This document shows, in pieces, positions 12,309-16,908 of a stretch of 16,908 nucleotides of DNA. The position numbers were made by a program, and so were the translations under genes. The notes below the pieces were generated by a model. The model saw nothing but the letters and a program-made list of their open reading frames with translations, searched no databases and was not told the DNA's origin. Position 1 is the first letter of the stretch. Each line of letters begins with the position of its first letter. This stretch comes from an uncultured Hyphomicrobiales bacterium (GTDB lineage Bacteria; Pseudomonadota; Alphaproteobacteria; Rhizobiales; Rhizobiaceae), in the NCBI GenBank assembly GCA_943914405.1, contig CALUBX010000069.1:1-16908 (forward strand), in the 5' to 3' direction.

Positions 12309-14848
12309 TGGGGATCTCTCGGCTCCCCATCGCCTTTCGGCTCGCCATGCGCGAAATGCGCGGCGGCCTGAAGGGCTTTTACATATTCCTCGCCTGCATC
12401 GCGCTGGGCACAGGGGCCATCGGCGCTGTGAATTCCGTATCGCGGGCCATCACCACGGCCATCGCAAGTCAGGGCCAGGAACTCTTAGCAGGCGACATTC
12501 GCTTCGAGCTGAACAACCGTGAGGCGTCCGACGGGGAACAGGCCTTCCTCCGGAGCCTTGGGCAGGTTTCCCTGACCACCAGCCTTCGCTCCATGGCGCG
12601 CAAGCCGGATGGCAGCGACCAGGCGCTGGTGGAGGTCAAGGCGATTGACGGCGACTATCCGCTCTACGGCACGCTGCAGTCCGATCCGCCCTCGCCCCTG
12701 GCCGAGCTTCTGGCGCCCCGTGACGGTTCCGCCTATGGCGCGCTAGTGGCGCCCCTGCTGGCCGAAAGAATGCGCCTCAAGCCCGGAGACCGTCTGCTTC
12801 TCGGCAATGCGACTTTGGTGATCGCCGGTACGGTGACAAGGGAGCCGGATGCCGTCTCGGACGGCTTCGGCTTCGCGCCACGCCTCATGGTCAGCCGTGA
12901 GGCCCTCAATGCTTCCGGCCTCATCACCACCGGCAGCCTTGTGGAGCACGCCTACAAGATCAAGCTCAACGATCCGGCCGCGCGGGTGGGCTTAAGCGAC
13001 CGGGCCAACCGAGAATTTCCGAGCGCTGGCTGGTCGGTCAGAACCAGCGACCGCGCCGCGCCCTCGCTGACCGAAAATGTCGATCGCTTCGCGCAGTTCC
13101 TCACCCTGGTCGGGCTGACGGCGCTGATCGTCGGCGGAGTCGGCGTCGCAAATGCCGTACGCGCCTTCCTGGATGCCAAGCGAACCACCATCGCCACCTT
13201 CAAATGCCTGGGTGCGCCGGCGGCCGTGGTCACGCAGATCTACCTGATCCAGATCATGCTTCTGGGCGTGGCGGGAACGGCGATCGGCCTCGTCCTCGGC
13301 GCCGCCGCACCCTTCGTGGCCCTGCACTTCCTGGAAGGCGTGCTGCCGGTGCCGAAGGACGTGGCGATCTTCCCCTCGGCGCTCGGCCTCGCCGCACTGT
13401 TCGGCATCATCATCACCTTCGCCTTCGCCGTCCTGCCGCTGGGCCACGCGCGGGATGTGCCGGCAACCGCCCTCTTCCGCGAACAGGGCTTCGAGGCCCA
13501 ACGCCTGCCCTCCTTGCCCTATCTTCTGTCCGCCGGTGCCGCTCTCGCCCTTCTTTGCGCGCTGGCCGTCCTGTCCGCCGAAGACCGCTATGTCGCCGCG
13601 ATCTTCCTCGCCGCAGTCGCCGGCGCCTTCGTCCTGCTCAGATTGGTGGCGGTTCTGATTGCCGCGCTTGCCCGCAGAAGCCCCAGGGTCAATTCGCCTG
13701 CCCTGAGGCTTGCCATCGGCAATATCCACCGTCCCGGCGCGCTCACCCCTTCGGTTGTCTTGTCGCTCGGCCTTGGCCTGGCGCTTCTGGTGACCATCGC
13801 GCTCATCGATGGCAATATGCGCCGGCAGCTGACCGGCAATATCGCCGAGAAGGCTCCTAACTTCTTCTTCGTGGATATTCAGGGTCCTGAGCGCGAAGGC
13901 TTCGTCAACGTCCTCAAACAGCAGCTGCCGGACGGCGTCGTGACCCAGGTCCCGATGCTGCGCGGACGCATTCTCGCCTTCAACGGCAAGGACGTCGCGC
14001 AGATGAACGTGCCCCCCGCAGGACGCTGGGTGCTTCGCGGCGACCGCGGCATCACTTACGAGGAAACGCTTCCGGCCAATTCCTCGCTTGTCGAGGGCAC
14101 ATGGTGGCCCGCCGGTTACACCGGCGAACCGCTGGTTTCCTTCTCGGCGGAAGAAGCCGGCGAACTCGGCCTCAAGATCGGCGATACGGTGACGGTCAAC
14201 GTGCTTGGCCGCAACATTACCGCGCGCATCGCCAATCTGCGCAAGGTGGAGTGGCAGTCGCTTTCCATCAATTTTGTAATGGTGTTCTCGCCCAACACGT
14301 TCAAGGGCGCGCCGCATGCCTGGCTGGCGACGCTGAGCGATCCTTCTGCCACGCCGCAGCAGGAAGCCGCTGTCCTGCGCGCCGTCACAAACGCCTATCC
14401 CACGATCACCAGCGTGCGGGTCAAGGACGCGATCGACATCGTCGATCAGCTGATCGGCCAGCTGGCAACGGCGATCCGCGCGGCGGCGGCGGTTGCGCTG
14501 ATCGCGTCCATCCTGGTGCTGGCGGGTGCGCTTGCAGCAGGCAACCGGGCTCGCACGCATGACGCGGTCGTCCTCAAGACGCTGGGCGGCACGCGCAGCA
14601 CGCTCATCCGGGCCTTCAGCTACGAATACATGATCCTTGGTGCCGCGACCGCCCTCTTTGCGCTTTTGGCCGGCGGCCTTTCGGCCTGGTTCGTGGTCAG
14701 CCGGATCATGAAGCTGCAATCAGCCTTCCTGCCGGATGTCGCGCTCGTCACCCTCGCCATCGCGCTGGTTTTGACGGTCGGCATCGGCCTTGCCGGCACC
14801 TGGCGTATTCTGGGGCAGAAGGCGGGACCCGTGCTGCGCGAACTGTAA
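12308..14848 (+). CDS. ybbP: FtsX-like ABC permease YbbP
   Basis: An inner-membrane protein of 846 residues, slightly longer than E. coli YbbP (about 800). Ten hydrophobic segments are visible: about 24-44, 262-287, 311-340, 357-378, 402-422, 428-453, 481-501, 721-744, 770-797 and 808-832. Two large soluble regions (about 45-260 and 502-720) should face the periplasm. This is the duplicated FtsX-domain layout of the YbbP type, not the four-helix MacB or LolE type. KCLGAPAAVVTQIYLIQ (299-315) and KTLGGTRSTLIRAFSYE (757-773) are the paired coupling-helix blocks expected to contact the ATPase. The start overlaps the ybbA stop. No terminator is visible downstream. Function in the envelope is inferred from family and its place beside a periplasmic esterase. 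Confidence 0.93.
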   Translation: MGISRLPIAFRLAMREMRGGLKGFYIFLACIALGTGAIGAVNSVSRAITTAIASQGQELLAGDIRFELNNREASDGEQAFLRSLGQVSLTTSLRSMARKPDGSDQALVEVKAIDGDYPLYGTLQSDPPSPLAELLAPRDGSAYGALVAPLLAERMRLKPGDRLLLGNATLVIAGTVTREPDAVSDGFGFAPRLMVSREALNASGLITTGSLVEHAYKIKLNDPAARVGLSDRANREFPSAGWSVRTSDRAAPSLTENVDRFAQFLTLVGLTALIVGGVGVANAVRAFLDAKRTTIATFKCLGAPAAVVTQIYLIQIMLLGVAGTAIGLVLGAAAPFVALHFLEGVLPVPKDVAIFPSALGLAALFGIIITFAFAVLPLGHARDVPATALFREQGFEAQRLPSLPYLLSAGAALALLCALAVLSAEDRYVAAIFLAAVAGAFVLLRLVAVLIAALARRSPRVNSPALRLAIGNIHRPGALTPSVVLSLGLGLALLVTIALIDGNMRRQLTGNIAEKAPNFFFVDIQGPEREGFVNVLKQQLPDGVVTQVPMLRGRILAFNGKDVAQMNVPPAGRWVLRGDRGITYEETLPANSSLVEGTWWPAGYTGEPLVSFSAEEAGELGLKIGDTVTVNVLGRNITARIANLRKVEWQSLSINFVMVFSPNTFKGAPHAWLATLSDPSATPQQEAAVLRAVTNAYPTITSVRVKDAIDIVDQLIGQLATAIRAAAAVALIASILVLAGALAAGNRARTHDAVVLKTLGGTRSTLIRAFSYEYMILGAATALFALLAGGLSAWFVVSRIMKLQSAFLPDVALVTLAIALVLTVGIGLAGTWRILGQKAGPVLREL

Positions 14849-14929
14849 GAAGTACTTAGGGGGTATAGGTTGCCAGCAATCGCATCTTTACCGTTGATTC
14901 GATCGATCGCTTTTCGCCTTCAGGCAGTC

Positions 14930-14958
14930 TTGTATGTCCGGGGCTATCGCATCATATT
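14930..14958 (+). promoter_or_regulatory. Candidate promoter of the BI-1 family gene
   Basis: TTGTAT (14930-14935), a 17-bp spacer, and CATATT (14953-14958), about 96 bp upstream of the start. It departs from consensus at several positions, but the spacing is right and the gap from ybbP (206 bp) requires a promoter or a long read-through. Confidence 0.35.
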
Positions 14959-15054
14959 TATGGCAGGCTAGCTGGAGCTCCGCAGCGGCGCCTGGGTCTG
15001 GAATTCAAAGGGGGCCCGACACCGTGAACACTTCCGGAGCTAAAGAGGAAACCA

Positions 15055-15801
15055 ATGGCTGACTTCAACAATTATCAGAACAGGGCAGCGTGGACGCGCT
15101 CTCAGTCTGGTGCAATGATCGACGAGGGCCTTCGCGCCTACATGCTGAAGGTTTACAACCTGATGGCACTCGGGCTCGCGATCACCGGTGTTGCCGCCTT
15201 CGTCACCTGGCAGATGGCAGTGCAGGACGGTCACCTGACGCAGTTCGGCCAGGTGCTCTACGGCAGCCCGCTTCGCTGGGTCGTGATGCTTGCGCCGCTC
15301 GCCGTCGTGTTCTTCCTGAGCTTCAGGATCAACTCGATGTCCGTGGCCGCCGCGCAGACGACCTTCTGGGTCTATGCCGCGCTGATGGGGCTTTCGCTGT
15401 CGTCGATCTTCCTGATCTACACCGGCCAGAGCATCGTCCAGACCTTCTTCGTGACCGCCGCCTCCTTCGGCGCGCTGTCGCTCTACGGCTACACGACGAA
15501 GAAGAGCCTGTCCGGCATGGGGTCGTTTTTGATCATGGGTCTGTTCGGCCTGATCATCGCCTCGCTGGTCAACATCTTCCTGGCGTCTTCGGCGCTCGGC
15601 TTCGCGATCTCCGTGATCGGCGTGCTGATCTTCGCAGGCCTTACCGCCTACGACACGCAGAAGATCAAGGAAATGTACTTCGAGGCTGACGACGTGGCCG
15701 TCATGGGCCGCAAGGCGATCCTCGGCGCACTGACCCTGTATCTCGACTTCATCAACCTCTTCACCTTCCTCCTGCAGTTCCTGGGCAACCGGAACAACTA
15801 A
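15055..15801 (+). CDS. Bax inhibitor-1 / YccA family membrane protein
   Basis: A 248-residue inner-membrane protein with seven hydrophobic segments: about 33-53, 74-91, 97-121, 126-146, 154-177, 180-199 and 220-243. D200 in LTAYDTQKIK and D231 in LYLDFINLF are in the positions expected for the paired aspartates that control the calcium pore in the characterised bacterial homologue YetJ. GYTTKKSLSGMGSFLIMGLFG (145-165) is the strongly conserved family block. Bacterial members are calcium leak channels or, like YccA, bind and inhibit the FtsH protease; which applies here is not shown by sequence. The soluble N-terminus (1-30) is rich in Asn, Gln and Arg. GAGGAAACCA precedes the ATG. It is monocistronic, with a strong terminator after it. 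Confidence 0.95.
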   Translation: MADFNNYQNRAAWTRSQSGAMIDEGLRAYMLKVYNLMALGLAITGVAAFVTWQMAVQDGHLTQFGQVLYGSPLRWVVMLAPLAVVFFLSFRINSMSVAAAQTTFWVYAALMGLSLSSIFLIYTGQSIVQTFFVTAASFGALSLYGYTTKKSLSGMGSFLIMGLFGLIIASLVNIFLASSALGFAISVIGVLIFAGLTAYDTQKIKEMYFEADDVAVMGRKAILGALTLYLDFINLFTFLLQFLGNRNN

Positions 15802-15820
15802 GGGAGACGGTTTGACGGCA

Positions 15821-15849
15821 TTAAAGGCGGCCTCCGGGCCGCCTTTTTT
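15821..15849 (+). terminator. Rho-independent terminator of the BI-1 family gene
   Basis: AAAGGCGGCC (15823-15832), a TCCG loop, GGCCGCCTTT (15837-15846) and a run of six T residues (15844-15849). Textbook form, 20 bp after the stop codon. Confidence 0.95.
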
Positions 15850-15912
15850 GTTGCTCCTGGCAAGGTCAGGACATAGGACAGAATCTTGTCCCACTGCAGA
15901 CGTTCACCAGCC

Positions 15913-16470
15913 ATGTCCTTTCAGCTTCGCGACGCGCGTTCCTCTGATCTACCCGCCATCACGGAAATCTATCGCGACAGCGTACTGCATGGGACGGCGA
16001 GCTACGAAATCGTGCCCCCGGACGAGGCCGAGATGATTTCGCGCTTCGAAGCCATACGGTCCAAAGGCTATCCCTACATCGTTGCGGAGGATCCGGACGG
16101 GACGCTGCTGGGCTATGCCTATGCCTCCGCTTTCAGGACGCGGCCGGCCTATCGCTGGCTGGTGGAGGATTCGATCTATCTGGCGCCGCCGGCGCGCGGC
16201 CGGGGCATCGGCAAGGCCCTGCTGCGGGAACTCCTGCTGCGCTGCGAAACCCTCGGCTTCCGACAGATGGTTGCCGTTATCGGCGGCGCAAGCCCCGCAT
16301 CGGTCGCCCTGCATGCCGGCCTCGGCTTTTCCCTGACCGGCACGCTGAAAGGCACTGGCTTCAAGCACGGTATGTGGCTGGATACGGTGATGATGCAGAG
16401 GGAATTGGGAGAAGGCACGGACACGCCGCCGGACCTCAGCGGCTATCCAGGCAGTCTTTTCGCCGGCTAG
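15913..16470 (+). CDS. GNAT-family N-acetyltransferase, phosphinothricin-acetyltransferase-like
   Basis: A 185-residue acetyl-CoA-dependent acetyltransferase. The acetyl-CoA pyrophosphate loop RGRGIGKALL is at 95-104. The order of features (LRDARSSDLPAITEIY at the N-terminus, GYAYASAFRTRPAYRW at 67-82, VEDSIYLAPPARGRG, then GGASPASVALHAGLGF) matches the PAT/MddA subgroup, whose members acetylate phosphinothricin, methionine sulfoximine or related amino acids. A detoxifying or amino-acid-modifying role is therefore likely, but the substrate is not fixed. I use the ATG at 15913 (MSFQLRDAR) rather than an in-frame TTG at 15886, since family similarity begins at once. The ribosome site is poor. 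The last 20 residues are a Pro/Gly tail. It converges on the DUF2794 gene with 6 bp between stops. Confidence 0.88.
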   Translation: MSFQLRDARSSDLPAITEIYRDSVLHGTASYEIVPPDEAEMISRFEAIRSKGYPYIVAEDPDGTLLGYAYASAFRTRPAYRWLVEDSIYLAPPARGRGIGKALLRELLLRCETLGFRQMVAVIGGASPASVALHAGLGFSLTGTLKGTGFKHGMWLDTVMMQRELGEGTDTPPDLSGYPGSLFAG

Positions 16471-16476
16471 GCCAGA

Positions 16477-16866
16477 CTAGTCGATCAGCTTCAGCGCCTT
16501 GTCGAACACCTTCAGCACCTGCGGCAGTTCGTGGCCGCGTTTCAGGATGCGCCCGTCGGTATTGACGACGCTGTAGGCGCCCTGCTTGCCCGCAAGCTTG
16601 GGGTTCTTCTCCACGCGGAACAGCGGCATTTCGCCGGACCGCTTGAAGATGGAAAACACGGCGCGGTCCTTCAGATGATCGATGGCATAGTCCTTCCACT
16701 CGCCCTCGCCCACCATTCGGCCGTAGATCCTGAGAATGGCGTCAAGCTCCCGCCGATGGAAGGTAACCGGTAGAGGATCGCGGTTCTGACGATATTCGCT
16801 GAGGCTGACGACGACGGCTGCATTTTGGGATTTCCCGCTGCCGGGCAAATCAGGCTGATCGGACAA
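16477..16866 (-). CDS. DUF2794 family protein of unknown function
   Basis: A 129-residue soluble protein without signal peptide or membrane segment. A disordered N-terminus (1-20) is followed by a compact domain with VSLSEYRQNRDPLPVTFHRRELDAILRIYG (about 20-50), GEWKDYAIDHLKDRAVFSIFKRSGEMPLFRVEKNP (54-88) and a C-terminal helical part. I recognise it as the DUF2794 family, found widely in alphaproteobacteria. No catalytic pattern stands out. The basic and aromatic content of the central strands (VFSIFKRS, PLFRVEKNP) would suit binding a partner protein or nucleic acid, but that is a guess. The start is a TTG (16864-16866) with GGGAG six bases upstream; no better start exists within the frame near the conserved part. 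Confidence 0.82.
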   Translation of the reverse strand: MSDQPDLPGSGKSQNAAVVVSLSEYRQNRDPLPVTFHRRELDAILRIYGRMVGEGEWKDYAIDHLKDRAVFSIFKRSGEMPLFRVEKNPKLAGKQGAYSVVNTDGRILKRGHELPQVLKVFDKALKLID

Positions 16867-16908
16867 TCGAGGCTCCCAATCATCAATGTCGAATATGTGA
16901 CAGTGTGC

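Noticed and set aside
12992..14719. Minus-strand open frame of 575 codons opposite ybbP
   Set aside because: The product is Arg/Gly/Asp/Gln-rich with no fold pattern, while the plus-strand frame encodes a clean ten-helix permease.
15040..15894. Minus-strand open frame of 284 codons opposite the BI-1 gene
   Set aside because: Its composition is His/Glu/Arg/Gln-rich antisense, and it would read through the BI-1 terminator hairpin.
1..16908. Mobile elements, CRISPR, tRNA/rRNA, toxin-antitoxin or defence genes
   Set aside because: Read for specifically; no repeat arrays, transposase or integrase motifs, tRNA cloverleaf or defence-type domains were found.

Overview
The window reads as an ordinary, gene-dense stretch of an alphaproteobacterial chromosome, most likely a member of the Hyphomicrobiales (Rhizobiaceae or a close relative). 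The reasons are the high GC with strong third-position G/C bias, the close rhizobial character of TypA, RlmN and ArgG, the presence of an IalB-family protein and a DUF2794 protein (families typical of alphaproteobacteria), and CTATAT-like -10 boxes. I see no rRNA, tRNA, CRISPR array, insertion sequence, integrase or phage gene, and no compositional break suggesting recent transfer.

Layout. Positions 1-949 hold the N-terminal half of typA (minus strand, running off the left edge). Upstream of it, also on the minus strand, is a peptidyl-dipeptidase of the M3 family (dcp, 1167-3254). A MarR-family regulator (3424-3942, plus) is divergent from dcp, across a 169-bp gap rich in perfect inverted repeats. 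A bidirectional terminator separates it from argG (4020-5243, minus). Next come an SDR oxidoreductase (5504-6361) and a LysE-family exporter (6437-7078), both plus, converging on rlmN (7092-8330, minus). A secreted IalB-family protein (8540-9097, minus) follows, then the only gene-free stretch longer than 300 bp (9098-9457).

The minus-strand block 11529 to 9458 is a probable four-gene operon: a TesA-like GDSL esterase, ThpR RNA 2',3'-cyclic phosphodiesterase, pterin-4a-carbinolamine dehydratase and a YkvA/DUF1232 membrane protein. Divergent from it is the overlapping pair ybbA-ybbP (11598-14848), an ABC ATPase and a ten-helix FtsX-type permease. E. coli has the same tesA/ybbA-ybbP divergence. 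The right end holds a Bax inhibitor-1 family membrane protein with its own terminator, a GNAT acetyltransferase, and a convergent DUF2794 protein.

Functionally these are housekeeping genes: translation-linked GTPase, peptide turnover, arginine synthesis, rRNA methylation, envelope and lipid functions. I did not find a convincing new multi-gene system. The observations most worth following are in control regions: paired inverted repeats between dcp and the MarR gene, a palindrome on the SDR promoter, a shared CTATATAG box between tesA and ybbA, and hairpins in the typA and argG leaders.
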